In this document: positions 1 through 10,088 of the stretch, piece after piece
How positions within the stretch are numbered: the first letter of the stretch is position 1
Layout: the number at the start of each line of letters is the position of its first letter
Source: Ectocarpus siliculosus
Taxonomy: Eukaryota; Sar; Phaeophyceae; Ectocarpales; Ectocarpaceae
Reading direction: 5' to 3'
Assembly: GCA_000310025.1 (NCBI GenBank)
Contig: FN649748.1
Coordinates: forward strand, 3,879,430 to 3,902,043
DNA: 22,614 bases
Position numbers and translations under genes: made by a program
The notes under the pieces: generated by a model
Seen by the model: only the letters and a program-made list of their open reading frames with translations
Databases searched by the model: none
What the model was told of the DNA's origin: nothing

Positions 1-180
1 GCCCCTTTTTTTTTTTTTTTTCCCTTTTTTTTTGTTTTTTGGTCCCCCCCCCCCCCCCCCCTCTCTCTTTTTCTTTCTCTCTCTCTTTCTTTTTCTTTTT
101 TTCTCTTTCGGTATCTTTTTTTTTTTATCCCTTTCTGTTTCCCCCCCCCCCCCCCCCCTCTCTCTTTCTCTCTCTCTCAC
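1..180. repeat. T/C low-complexity block at the left edge
   Basis: Runs of T, three long C runs and (CT)n stretches fill this segment with no complex sequence between them. Apparent reading frames through it encode only Pro, Ser, Leu and Phe and are artefacts of base composition. On the minus strand it reads as a (GA)n/G-run tract directly after the candidate donor at 186. It may be an intronic microsatellite or the ragged edge of an assembled contig. Confidence 0.9.
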
Positions 181-186
181 ACACAC

Positions 187-288
187 CTGGTGGTATCAAA
201 GGCAGAAACGAGGACGGGCAAGGCGCTCTTTTCCAAATCGGGCGCGGCTTGCCCTTCGAGGATGCGATCGAGCAGCTCGCGGGTTGAT
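187..288 (-). CDS. Candidate internal exon of an unidentified minus-strand gene
   Basis: Read on the minus strand, an acceptor-like CATTCACAG is followed by 102 bases open in one frame (one base, 33 codons, two bases) and then the donor-like AG|GTGTGT. The peptide runs from STRELLDRILEGQ to LVSAFDTT. It has a balanced, amphipathic composition typical of a folded domain and unlike the neighbouring random frames. The phase is 2 on both sides, so its skipping or inclusion would keep the frame. I do not recognise the family. No partner exon with matching phase was found in 289-5100, and the next exon downstream would lie beyond the left edge. It could still be a chance open frame. Confidence 0.35.
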
Positions 289-1338
289 CTGTGAATGTTC
301 ACTACCCCCGGTAGAAGGTTCCGAGAAAAAAGAGACGACCAGACGATGGGATTCCTGCGTATGCAGATATAGGCGCGCGTGCCAATCCGCGAGTGCCCGT
401 CCGGAGAGACACCGAGCGGCGGAAAGTGGGACAGGGATTCAACCTGGGTCGTACGCTCTTCGACTAGTACTGCATGTACGAAATTTGTACCACGAACTTC
501 GAACGAAATAAAATCGTAGTTCGGTGTCGGGGCATCGGCTCTCCACCTGCAAGACCACGACAAAAACACTACATCTCCGTGAGAGGAAAATTGATCGTGG
601 TGGTCCGCCAGATAGTTCTCCCGCACGCACGAAACCGACCGGAGTTGACCCCGAGGCCCGTGTTGTCGTCTGCCATGAGGTAGTGAGATAGCACGCCCCC
701 CCCACCTACAGAAGGTGATATTTTTCCTCGCAGTAAATGGCTGGCCCAGCAGATGAGGTGGACCAGGCAAAACCCACACAAAGCCAGCCAACACATTACG
801 AAGCGGCCTCTTTCAGAAACAAGGAAAAATATTCCGAAGCAGGCTACCATGTCGGGCTTCTCGATGTCCCCGTAGTTGTGTACACTACATTGTAGTTAAT
901 TTTGAACCGAAAAAATGGTGGCTGTCACTCAAGCCTACCTTAGTTTTCAACCGCACGAGCAGAGCACGGAGGTGGGAAGGCAAGATACGCACCTGGCCTC
1001 GGCTCTCTCCATCGTCTCTCGCAGCTTGTCCGTCTCCATCGTCTACGATCCGTCATCCGACATCATCACGACAGGGACAAGGATCATCAGCATAAGGATC
1101 AAGATCCGGGGGAAAAACAGCCTCGACAACGGGGGGCGGGATGATGGGGCCTTCACGAACCGCAACCTTCGATACATACATGTAAACGAACGCGGGACGC
1201 CCCCACGACTTGCAGCCTGCGCTCTCGAGACCGGTTTCCTTGCCATTCACAAGCAGCATGCGGTTTAGTCCAACAAGAATGCCAACCACGATCTTGTTCC
1301 CAGCCAATACCGTGAAAGTGCGGGCGAACGCACAGCAG
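289..1338. other. No supported gene
   Basis: Several overlapping frames of 70-205 codons occur on both strands, but none has recognisable motifs, consistent splice sites or protein-like composition. A 52-codon plus-strand frame (737-895) preceded by an acceptor-like TTCCTCGCAG was considered and not called. Confidence 0.5.
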
Positions 1339-1344
1339 GTGTGC

Positions 1345-1517
1345 AATCGATATTTTTAATGCTCGATTGCTCCATAACCAATGCCGCCAACGCCGAAAAT
1401 GGTGGGGGTGGTTTTGGACAGATCTCGTCGACAGCTATAATTTCTGAATTTCCTTGCACGTGTCCGGTGGGGTTTCCGCGCTTTTCGTTGCGGAGCAATC
1501 GATCTTAAAAAATCGGT
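1345..1517. mobile_element. Diverged copy of fold-back element family F (copy 1)
   Basis: The left arm (1345-1373, ending GCTCGATTGCTCC) is matched in inverted orientation by the right arm (1492-1517, GGAGCAATCGATC followed by an A-rich stretch and ATCGGT). Between the arms, about 1389-1437, lies GCCGAAAATGGTGGGGGTGG and CTCGTCGACAGC. The same core is found in the copies at 3229, 14224 and 16829. No coding capacity is seen, so it is a non-autonomous element. The outermost part of the terminal repeats has eroded. Confidence 0.5.
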
Positions 1518-2303
1518 CTCACAAAAACCCGCATTTTGCGTTCACCTCGCATTTTCACGGTCACATGCACGACCCTCGCTATTAGCACAGAACCCACGCA
1601 GCAAAGTGGTCGCTCACCGCTGCCCAGAGGACGGCCACCAGCGCTCCGGCTGGAAAAAAAGAAAGCATTGCAGACCACAAGCATCAGGGCACCCACAGAA
1701 CGGAACAGTTGCGGGATAATCAATCGCTCCGCATATTGTACCGTTGCAAGCAGTGGTGTTTTACCGATCATCAGCGTTGGCGCCCTGATCGGGGAGTTGG
1801 TGCGGAACCCGAAAAAACAGGGATAGAGGACTTTTGCTGGATTTGAGAACGGGGATGGTTGAGCACAGAGTTCCGAATTCTATTGTTTTTCTCGCCCGCC
1901 TCCGCCCCTGAAGTCAAACAACGGTTTCTCAGTTGGGGCGCAATTGCGTGCCACAGCACGTGGCGTGAACCGAGGAAAAATTTCGAGCTGGAGATGAACA
2001 ACAACCCCCGTACAGAACGCGGTCCCACTTAGAAAACTTACGCGCAACATGTGTGTGGGGTTCAACCAAGCTACATTGTCCCGCTCGTGGCGTCTACAGC
2101 AGTATGCCAACAGCAAGAGCCCAAACGTAGGACTGCAGTTGGATTTCGCGTCCACCTCCCGACTATGTCAGCGTCCGCACAGATCGGCAAACTCGTACCG
2201 TGGGGCTGTGTTCGTAGCAGTTTGTTGCAGTACAAGTTCGATTCCCGCATGAGGAGCGGAGCAACAAGCACCGGTAGGTTTGGCGCGAGCGGGGACAGGT
2301 TGC
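1518..2303. other. No supported gene
   Basis: Only short overlapping open frames on both strands are present, without family motifs. GTTCGATTCC at 2236-2245 resembles a tRNA B box but has no A box or cloverleaf around it. Confidence 0.5.
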
Positions 2304-2488
2304 CTAAGATACCACACACCCTGGACCGATTTTCAAAGCTCGAGTATTCCACGACGAAGAGGATGCAGAAACGAAACGATACCTTTTCGGAAAGCTTAAG
2401 ACGACTTCAATGCCGCCGTCTTCGGCGCTGCCACTCTTTCTGCTGTGGAGAAACCCACATTAGCTTTGTAAATCGGTCCAGGAGGTGG
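2304..2488. mobile_element. Fold-back element family F, copy 2, both arms present
   Basis: The left arm starts CTAAGATACCACACACCC and continues TGGACCGATTTTCAAAGCTCG. The right arm at about 2462-2488 (AGCTTTGTAAATCGGTCCAG then GAGGTGGGG) is its inverted counterpart. The interior is unlike that of copies 1 and 3, so the terminal inverted repeats define the family better than the core does. A 179-codon plus-strand frame (2051-2590) runs through the element and is not thought to be a gene. Confidence 0.65.
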
Positions 2489-3228
2489 GGGGGAAAAAAA
2501 TGTCCAAGATGTGGAACCTATATTGCTGTGTACGGCAATTCCTCCGACGATGATCACGGGTCTTTGCATACGAAAACTGTAAGCAATTAGCCTGGCACCT
2601 AGTTATGTGACCAATGCATGCAGCTTTTTTCGTTGACACGTGAGTGTTTTCTGGTGCACATGGGGAAGACGGACGTCCTCAACAGCAGCGGACACACGGA
2701 CTGTATGCGTGCGTTCCAGAACGGTCGCCAGACCTACCTGCAGCTCGAACGCTGTGTCGAACTCTGCAATCTTTCGCTCCGTAGTTCGTTGATAGAGACA
2801 CACTCCATACCTCCCACACAAAACAAATTAACCAAAGAGGACCGACGACCCACCGCCCTGGATCGCACTCGAGGACATGTTTCGCAATCAACCGGCTGAC
2901 ACTGAATCCCTCCGATCAATGAGTGAGGTTGGAAGAGATTAGACTATGCTCAATCCCTCACCGGAGCTCCCTGAAACTTTGGCGGGAGATAGCCCACTCT
3001 CGACCAAAGCGCACACAACGCCAGCGTGGCACCATAGCCCAAGCCAGCTTGAACTTAGGGCAAGGCTAAATGGTCCCTCGCCTAGCCACTCCCTCAGGGT
3101 CCCTGATGCCATGCCTGCTTTGGAAAGCTGCTGCCGAGCTGACATGCATCAGAGAATGCACTGCAGGGGGCGACGCACTCCGGATTACAGTTAGAGAGAA
3201 GGTGGGGTGAGGTTGGATACGTAGGTTG
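2489..3228. other. No supported gene
   Basis: Short overlapping frames only. No repeat, RNA gene or exon-like segment with paired splice sites was recognised here. Confidence 0.5.
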
Positions 3229-3428
3229 CATAAGATATCACACCCTCCGGACCGATTTTCGAAGCTCGATTTCTCGGCAAGAAAAATCATTGACGGTGCC
3301 AAAAATGGTGGGGTTGGAACCGCCTTGTTGAGAGCTTTCCGAAAACATAGCTTTTGATTTCGTCACCCTCTTCATCGTGGAGTAACCGAGCTGTGAATAT
3401 TGGTCCAGGGGGTGTGATATCTTACGCA
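3229..3428. mobile_element. Fold-back element family F, copy 3, the most complete
   Basis: The left arm begins GCATAAGATATCACACCC and the right arm ends with GGGTGTGATATCTTACGC, near-perfect inverted repeats. They extend inward through CCGGACCGATTTTCGAAGCTCG on the left and its diverged complement on the right, so the whole 200 bp could fold into one hairpin. The core contains GACGGTGCCAAAAATGGTGG and GGTTGGAACCGCC. There is no open frame for a transposase. The structure is that of a miniature inverted-repeat element; the mobilising transposase is unknown and no clear target duplication is visible. Confidence 0.75.
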
Positions 3429-3779
3429 TCCACCGGTAAGTATATTGAGGTTTACTCGTTGTGGCTGGGCTGGCTCTTTTTTCCATATCTTTCAGTGTCG
3501 CATGTGCATGATACATTTTTCCCATTCCCCCTTTGAAGTTCACCCCTCCGCACGAAACCGGAACCTCTACAGGGGAGAGGGTGATTGCGTCCCACGTGAT
3601 ATTTCTGATTTGGGGAGCAAGTGCGGGGGTGGACTTGGTTCCGTTGGTAGACTATATGCGTGGTGTGGATAAGGGTAGATACCTTAGAAGGTGGGGCTAC
3701 GAGTTTAGTCCATGTCTTGGAGGAATATATTTGATTTCTAGAAAGAAGGTGTACCCCCTTTTCGGGGTAGTTGGCTTGT
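3429..3779. other. No supported gene
   Basis: An 82-codon plus-strand frame spans 3533-3781, but it has no recognisable motif and runs into the next repeat. Nothing else is supported. Confidence 0.45.
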
Positions 3780-3907
3780 GACCACGGAAAGCTTCCGCGT
3801 CAGTTGGACCGGCGGACATTATTACAAGGTACTGAGCAGAGACCGGAACAACAGTGTTTTGTAATGTGAATACATACATACAGTAGTAGAACAACAACGA
3901 CAAAAAC
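3780..3907 (+). repeat. CAA-tailed interspersed repeat family S, copy 1
   Basis: It opens with GACCACGGAAAGC, then TCCGCGTCAGTTGGACCGG, then GAGACCGGAACA, then a T-rich stretch with ATGTGAA, and ends in an ACAACAACGACAAAAAC tail. The same order of blocks occurs at 6915 and 14125. A body of about 90 bp plus a simple-repeat 3' tail is the build of a SINE. The CGTCAGTTGG block only loosely resembles a tRNA A box, so RNA polymerase III origin is not shown. Confidence 0.6.
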
Positions 3908-5111
3908 GCTTCTCCTGCTGTACGGGAGCCTCGAGCTGAACGATTTGCTCTCGTTTCGTGTCGGGGGCAGTTCGCCCGACCTTGGTTGCAAATGTCTTTG
4001 TGTTATTTCGTTTAGGCTTTCGAAGGCGAGGTGCTTCTCTTGCTCTATCTAGCTGGATAAAGCAAGCAGTCTCCGTCGACGGATTTGAAATAATATAATA
4101 CTGCTGCTGCTGCGCTACTCCTCACGTTCGCGTCTATCTACTGTGTGTAGAAGGTGTATCTGGTTGTGTGGAAGGGACTTGTAGACATGAGCCAGGACAG
4201 CAGTACTTAGGTCAGGTGTCCGACGACAGCAAGGCCAAAAATGCATGCTCCATTTTCGTGTTCACCCAACGGAAACATCAATTCTCGTGGTGATGGTCGA
4301 CTACGATCATTTGAAACAATCTATCGCAGGCACTCAGCGCATAGAGGCAGTTGTACCTCATCTCTTACCGCCACCTGCCCTCAAAAGGGGGTCGTATGTT
4401 TGCCTCCGTACATGTACTTCCACGTACGAACCGAGGGTATAGTATCAATCGTGACTTTAATCTTCCGACCGATAACCTTGCTTTTTCATGTGTGAATGTA
4501 GAACTCATCTCGTTTTCGAGGTTACGCATCGAGTGTACCCTTTTTTAGGATAGAAGAGACTAAACGGTGGGACGTCGTCGGCAGCTGGCACACCACGACA
4601 TCTACACACAAACGCGTAGTAATGGCATACGTAACCGCACCAAGTTGAGGCAAGGGGGGGGGGTTCAAGCGACGCCATGACAACGACGACGGCATGTGGA
4701 GGTTTTCACCGCAACACCACACATACGTTTTCTAGTGTTCAGCGGCCTGAATGTGGATGATCCCCCTTGTCTGTGGTTGGTTTGTTCACTAGGATGAACA
4801 AAGAGGTCACCCGACCCCGCAGCGTGTGGTTTCGCTGTTTGCCGGTACATGAACGTGCATGAAGAGTTTCATAAAACACTACATAAAAGAGTAAGCAATA
4901 CGCGAAAATTATCATTGGCCGAACGAAGACTATGCACAACACATGACCAAAATCTCCACTTTGTTCGCTGCCACAAAAATGTCGCACAAGCTGGGCACGC
5001 AAAAACCAACTAAAGCGTTAAAAAAAAGAAGTACACCATCAACACACACCCAACAATATCGCTACACGTAGTAGGCGCCCCTTCCACACAAACTTACAGT
5101 AATCTACGTTA
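3908..5111 (-). other. 3' flank of GOT1, probably including its 3' UTR
   Basis: No gene is supported between the repeat at 3780-3907 and the GOT1 stop codon. A CTG trinucleotide run lies near 4102-4114. Part of this segment should be the GOT1 3' untranslated region, transcribed leftward, but I cannot place the polyadenylation site. Confidence 0.45.
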
Positions 5112-5273
5112 CTACACAGGCGCTCGTCTCCCCCTACTGCTAGAGCCCGCGAGCTTGTCCACCAACGCGGAAACAACCGGAAGGTTGAGGAGGTTGCCGA
5201 CCACGGGCGTTGCTCGCAATGCTTGGACCGCGATGGGAATGAAAGGCCCGAACAGGTTGAGAAAACCAACCAC
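5112..5273 (-). CDS. GOT1: GOT1 exon 3 with stop codon
   Basis: It follows CATGCCCAG, encodes 53 residues (VVGFLNLFG to RRAPV) and ends in TAG. It carries the conserved TPVVGNLLNLP segment and a basic tail. The opposite strand is open for 164 codons (5155-5649), which is a shadow of this exon. Confidence 0.93.
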   Translation of the reverse strand: MVGFLNLFGPFIPIAVQALRATPVVGNLLNLPVVSALVDKLAGSSSRGRRAPV

Positions 5274-8200
5274 CTGGGCATGGACGAGGGGGGAAATGTA
5301 CGTAGGCAGACCATGGTTGGAAAAGGACGGACAAAGATACTATTGTAGCAGCAACAGGAGGAAAGACAAGGAGGAAAACTGTGGAACGCGTGTCTACTAT
5401 GAACTACTACAAAGATTTGGTCGTGTTTGGGCTCGGGGGTTCATGCACGGATGTTCCACGCCGGTGACGTTCACAAGTACGCACGTCACTACTTTAAGTG
5501 CGTTTGAAGTATGCAAATCTTTCGGCATAGCTATGTGTGAGTCACTGCAGCAACGTTGTGTCCGTTGTTCACGGCATGTTGGAACACAAGTTTCACGGAG
5601 GTATGTTGTGCACTGGGTACTCAAACGGCCAACGGGAGGCAAGGACTAAAGATTGTTCCAATAACAGCGTGAAATTGCGTGGCCTATCACACCAATCCTT
5701 AAACCAACAACGGCTTCACTTACGGTGGAAAGGGCCACTACGTAGAGCAGCGTGGTGTATCACAAGCTTGAGTCTACGGCAAACGAAGCTATGTAAACAC
5801 AAGTGTAGACTATATTAGAGTAAATGGCAACGGAGTAAGCCGATCTAACGTTCCTGCTTTGCGTACATTGAGCTGATTGCAGTAATGTCAGATGCTGAAA
5901 CCGGACCCAACCTGGTAAGTCTCGACCGCAATAACACGGGCACGGAACGCAAAAAACAGTGAAACTCCGGCAATACATGCCAGCAGATATCGAGAAAAAA
6001 CTCTTGGACATGAACGAGACTGAAACAAGCCGCACAATCCGAGAGACCCTCGACTTTTTTCTCGCTCTTTCTCACCTGAAATCCCATCCCAATAACCGCC
6101 CAGTTGAGGAATACGAGCGCGACCCCGCCGAAGAAGCATAGATTGCCCCGCACTTGTTTCCGTTTGAAGAAGAACACGAACGTTCGCCTCGTCCCGATGG
6201 TCATCGTTATTCCTGCCAGGAAAAGCACGTCGCCTGGTGTGCGCACGCGCACCAAGCAAGAAATGCGGCAACGACGACAAGGGAGAGAGAGGGACAGGAA
6301 AGGCATGTGTCGAGGATCTGGCCGGAGAAAACCTGCTGTGTTGAAGGAGGTTGGGCACTTCGCGCAACAGTCGTGGCTCCGATATAAGAAGGTGGTGGGA
6401 CGAAGGCCCTCGACCCTCTTATATCGGAGCTCCCTCTTGTGCCGGATTAAGAGAGTACTCAAGTATACTATAGATGGTCGAGTCCGTGACAACCGATTTC
6501 GACCCTCTTATATCGGAGCCACGACGGTACACCGGTAATGGCCCAAGCAGCTGGATACGAAAGGTTGCAACAACGGGATTCCGTGCATACCTATGCATAC
6601 GAAGGGGGGTGACGACCTCCAAGTCCGAAGAAAGATTAAGAATACACGACGTTCAACAATCCCGTGAGCAGTTCCGCGCATCCATGCCCACGTTTCGAGG
6701 CAGAGGGCATGCGAACTGCAGCAGATATTTCGTGCGGGGTCACCGCAAAAACTTAAACTTTCCTTTCTTTTCTTTTTCATTCTTTGGTACCTCGCATAGC
6801 ATGTAGAGTCGAGCGGAGGATTCTAGACTATCTGTCGTTGATTTCAATTGACCTGCGGGCCCTTCGGGTCCATTGCATTTTATTCGAATACCTTTCGTGG
6901 GTACGTTGGCCTGCGACCACGGGAATCGACCGCGTCAAGTGTTGGACTAGTACGGACAGAGGAAGGTGCCGGGTAGAGAGAACGGAACGGTTTTTAACGT
7001 GAAGACAACAACAACAACAACAATAGCTGAAGTTGGCCTCATCGGGGAACATGCGCCGTCGAGACGTGTGTTTTGCTTGGGAACTGCCTGATCGTACAAG
7101 GTGTGAAAAACGAACTCAGAGGTTCAGCGGATTGTCCGCGGGCATAAAAACGTTCTTCAGCAAGGAACTTTGGAGGTCCTGTTTGGCTGCCGCTTGCTTC
7201 GACGAGTCGGTCGCGCACCAATCTTCACGCCACCACGGCTGTGCGCGTACTTCCACAACCAAATTTGGTAGGTGTGCAGAGATCGCGTCTTCTTTCTGAG
7301 TCTGGTTAGTCACGAGTACCTCTAGTTGAACATAGTCATGTGATTACCGTGGGTATTTTTCCGTTGACGGTTGGATTGGGTACCAAAAAACTGTGCAGCT
7401 GTAATGAAATGTAGACGTCGGCAAGATAGAAAATGAAAGTCTGACCCCGTCACCCGACTCGACTTGAAAAACAGCAACAACAGCAACAACATTAGCAACA
7501 ACGACAAAACAATCGACGAACACCAGTGAACCAATTGTGGTCAGAAAATACACAGCTGCCGAATGGTGTTGTTGTCAGAGGTTGGCCTTTTGTCGATGGT
7601 TCCGCACCCTCCAAAAAAATTAGCGCCTCCCAGTGCACCACCGCCCGCGTTACCCTCGACACTATTTCCATGACGAATACTGTAGAAACTTAGCAGCCCA
7701 TGTACACGAAAGGCTTAACCCCTTTGGGTCTAGGCTGGACTGTCAGATTTTTTTTTTGCGTCGAAAAAAAAAATTAGAGCGAGAGCGAGCGGGAGAGAGA
7801 GAAGTGCAGAGAAAGACACCAGTGTACTTCTGCACACGCAACAGCTACCTCCAACTGTAGGCCATGAGAGAAGCCGGCGACAGGGTGGTGGCCACGGACA
7901 GGGTTGTAGAAGGGTTGATGGGTGGTCGCGCTGCGGTCAGTAGGGCAGGTTAGCTGTGTAGACTTTGAAATGATCAGTCGTCTAGCTGCCTCAACTAGTC
8001 TATTTTCGGTATATTGTAAATGATCAGTCCAGAGAGGGCAAAATGATCAGTGAAGACCCATAGCTGGTATTTGTACTTCTGTACTTCTCTGTTCTCTGTC
8101 CCCCCCCCGAAATGTGCCCTGCCAGCTCTCTAGAGCTCCTGTGTTTTTCAAACAACATGCACATCCACCAGCACACACCTGTACCTCGTGGTTTCCTAGG

Positions 8201-8486
8201 TTCGGGCGAGGGTGGTATGTGTGGCGCTACGAGTGCGGATGTGCTGAAATGTTTTACTCGTCTACAGCAGTAGTAGTAGTGTTGTTGTAGCGTTCGTTGT
8301 AGCTGCCTACACAATGACTGCTGGATCTTGGGAACGATTTTCAAATTGTTGGTAACCACGATATCCTCGATATCTGGGCTTCGGCAGGGATTGCAATACC
8401 CCTCCCGTTTGCTGCCCTCTGCTCTTTGCAGCAGCAGTGGCTTCCTACGTTCGGGCGAGTGTATGTGTGGTGCTGCGAAAGAACAC

Positions 8487-8517
<31 letters not shown>

Positions 8518-9369
8518 TGCACACACGCGTTCATTGACATGTGCATACGTTGAGAGATTCATGATTTGGCATTGATTGGCCCCATTCCCATTCCCGAGAC
8601 CTTGATATTACCCGCCGCTGTCACTGAAGTCTCTTCATTGGTCAGCCGGTTAGCGCGGGTCCTAATAATCTAGACACACCTACCTATGGACTTGCCAATA
8701 CACGGCGCAGGGCGGCAACTCCACGACTTGCCACTACACCAGCATTTGCAAAAGATCAATCAATGATCAGTGAGAACGCCTGAAGACTCAAAAGGGTTAA
8801 GCCATTGTTGCTCACAGGAAACAAAGCAGCAGGGAATCGTCGTGTGTTATGCCAGGCAATGGCCTCTCTCCCCGGCGCTGCTTGGGCAAACAAGTCGGCG
8901 GCTGACAACGGCTGACCCGAATCGGCGAGATACATGTACAAAGGTGCGCTGGCGGTGCGGCAAATCGAAATACCGTTCTTGTTGACACGTTTCAAGGATG
9001 AGCTCCAACCAATGCACCTTGCATCAAGGTACAGAAGATCAAACTCAGCAATCCCCCCCCCTATTTGAATGAGATGCGATAAATAAATTAATTAAGTCAT
9101 ACGCAGCTGTCATCCGTACGCAAGAAAGTAAGCACCAGATGCCGAACAGGGAAGACTTAGTACATACACAAACACCCCCGGAAGGATAGATTGCAAGCGT
9201 AGAGCGGTACACAGAAACGTTTATCTCTAAACTGCCAACCGCATTAATTCACGCCGCACGCACCGATTGCCAGCAGTCCGGGGTTGAATAACATCATCAC
9301 CCCGAGCAGCAGGAATATCCCACCAAGCGCCAGCAAGCCCATCCCTATTTTTCTGTTATCAGACATCAT
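5112..9369 (-). CDS. GOT1: Golgi transport protein GOT1, three exons
   Basis: This is a small tetraspan membrane protein of ER-Golgi vesicle traffic; the yeast and human relatives (Got1p, GOLT1) act at early secretory membranes. Exons 9369-9264, 6233-6076 and 5273-5112 join in phase (1, then 0) to give 141 residues, close to the 138 of the yeast and human proteins. Family hallmarks in order are DNRKIGMGLLALGG, GLLAIGDVLFLAG (across junction 1), TRRTFVFFFKRKQVRG, NWAVIGMGFQ, then GFLNLFGPFIP and TPVVGNLLNLP near the C-terminus. Four hydrophobic segments lie at roughly 8-28, 31-49, 66-85 and 89-107. The start is the first of two adjacent ATGs (9369, 9366); the frame stays open upstream, but the family begins here. 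Donors are GTGCGT and GTGAGA and both acceptors are CAG. Intron 1 is 3030 bp and repeat-rich. It is divergent from the UGT-like gene starting at 9805. Confidence 0.95.
6076..6233 (-). CDS. GOT1: GOT1 exon 2
   Basis: It follows ACACCAG and starts GCGACGTG, completing the split Gly codon and continuing DVLFLAG. It holds the conserved basic loop between helices 2 and 3 and ends TTTCAG|GTGAGA in phase 0. Confidence 0.93.
6371..6524. mobile_element. Miniature inverted-repeat element in GOT1 intron 1
   Basis: The ends are inverted repeats of about 21 bases: TCGTGGCTCCGATATAAG at the left and CTTATATCGGAGCCACGA at the right. The right-end sequence CGACCCTCTTATATCGGAGC also occurs once inside (6411-6430). 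The element is therefore either a nested or partly duplicated copy, or one whose subterminal repeat is part of its design. It has no coding capacity. The flanks (CAACAG and CGGTAC) show no obvious target duplication. Confidence 0.65.
6915..7023 (+). repeat. CAA-tailed interspersed repeat family S, copy 2
   Basis: Its blocks match copy 1 in order: GACCACGGGAA, CCGCGTCAAGTGTTGGAC, GAGAGAACGGAAC, GTTTTTAACGTGAAGAC and a clean (ACA)n tail ending near 7023. It lies in GOT1 intron 1, antisense to that gene. Confidence 0.6.
7472..7510. repeat. Imperfect (CAA)n tract
   Basis: CAGCAACAACAGCAACAAC continues with interruptions to about 7510. It may be the tail of a further, badly diverged family S copy, since TTGAAAAAC precedes it, but the body is not recognisable. 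Confidence 0.5.
8188..8478. repeat. Two related segments about 250 bp apart
   Basis: The segment at 8188-8232 (TTCCTAGGTTCGGGCGAG followed by GGTATGTGTGGCGCTACGA) recurs diverged at 8437-8478 (TTCCTACGTTCGGGCGAG followed by TGTATGTGTGGTGCTGCGA). Both lie in GOT1 intron 1 in the same orientation. They may be an old local duplication or the ends of a degraded element with direct terminal repeats. Confidence 0.5.
8487..8519. repeat. (TATG)n microsatellite
   Basis: About eight tandem ATGT/TATG units lie in GOT1 intron 1. Confidence 0.9.
9264..9369 (-). CDS. GOT1: GOT1 exon 1
   Basis: This exon encodes residues 1-35 and the first base of Gly36, including the first transmembrane helix and LLAIG. 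It ends GGCAATCG|GTGCGT, so intron 1 is phase 1. Without splicing, the frame stops at 9244. Confidence 0.92.
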
Positions 9370-9804
9370 CCTGCTGGTGCTGGTGAATGTGCTCCGTTCG
9401 CCCGTTATCGCTAAGCCCGTTTGCTGTGCGCTGCTGCCGCTGCTGGCGGTGTATTGGAACAAATCCCTGGCTTGGGTGCAAAACCGTCCGAAGTCCTTTG
9501 CAATTTTCGCCTGCCACGGCAATGAAGAGTGCGTATAGGAGTGTGACCGAGGCTGATGCTCGCTCTGTGTCGCTCGCAAAGGCCTTTTATCTTCTCACCC
9601 AATGAGACTGCGCCACTTGCTTGCACATATCGGCGGTGTCGGTGGGGGGCATCGATAGACTGGATAATGTCATACCCGGGTATCCAACGGAAAACGTGTG
9701 ACGGGGCCCCTGGACCGACGAAGACCATACGGGACTGGCGCCTGGCTCCACGTGATTCAGCACGAGGGCACGAGGGCTGAGGGGCACTCATCTCGTGATC
9801 CCTT
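9370..9804. promoter_or_regulatory. Intergenic gap between the divergent GOT1 and UGT-like genes
   Basis: This 435-bp interval lies between the two start codons, so it must contain both 5' untranslated regions and at least the core promoters, assuming no upstream non-coding exons. A weak TATA-like AGATAAAAGG faces GOT1 at about 9583-9592. I see no confident core element facing the UGT-like gene. The role is inferred from position only. Confidence 0.5.
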
Positions 9805-10088
9805 ATGCGCACAAAGATAGCCCGCAAAGATGGTGGGGGTAAACATCAGCGCCGAGAGGCCCTCCCTGAGGTCCGAGCGGGGCTGGTCCTGGTGAAGAGC
9901 AAAGATGTCGGTCGATCTCGACGTCCTCGCAGAACCTGGGTGCTCCCAGTGCTGCGCGTGTTGGCCTTGGCCGCGTCAATGCTCTGCCTCACTCCCACGG
10001 GTGGCATGGTCACAGGGATGTCGAAGATGGATGCTTGGAGCGCAGGTTCCGGGCCCGAGCAGCAGCACGAGGATCGTCGGCCGACCGG
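9805..10088 (+). CDS. UGT-like gene, candidate exon 1 with signal or anchor segment
   Basis: The first ATG after an in-frame stop (TGA at 9796) opens a frame of 94 codons plus two bases. A basic stretch (RSRRPRRTW) precedes a hydrophobic run (VLPVLRVLALAASMLCL, about residues 47-63), as expected of a signal peptide or anchor. The donor GG|GTGCGT leaves phase 2, which the acceptor at 11740 fits exactly. Against it, the region before the hydrophobic run is unusually long and non-conserved, so the true start could differ. Confidence 0.45.

Noticed and set aside
177-794. 205-codon minus-strand open frame
   Set aside because: Only its last 34 codons look protein-like, and these have their own acceptor. 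The rest is low in quality and crosses likely intron sequence.
737-895. 52-codon plus-strand frame beginning MAGPADEVDQ with an acceptor-like CAG before it
   Set aside because: The composition is plausible, but there is no homology that I recognise, no partner exon, and the other frame through the same bases is equally open.
2236-2245. GTTCGATTCC, a perfect-looking tRNA B box
   Set aside because: No A box at the right distance and no cloverleaf pairing around it.
2051-2590. 179-codon plus-strand open frame
   Set aside because: It crosses a fold-back element and has an Arg/Ser/Cys-rich composition without any recognisable domain.
5155-5649. 164-codon plus-strand open frame
   Set aside because: It lies opposite GOT1 exon 3, whose minus-strand translation matches the family; the plus frame has no motif.
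8640-8672. tRNA-like 5' half (GTCAGCCGGTTAGCGCGGGT then CTAATAATC)
   Set aside because: It looks like a D arm and an Ile-type anticodon loop, but no T arm, B box or acceptor stem follows. At most it is a tRNA-derived relic.
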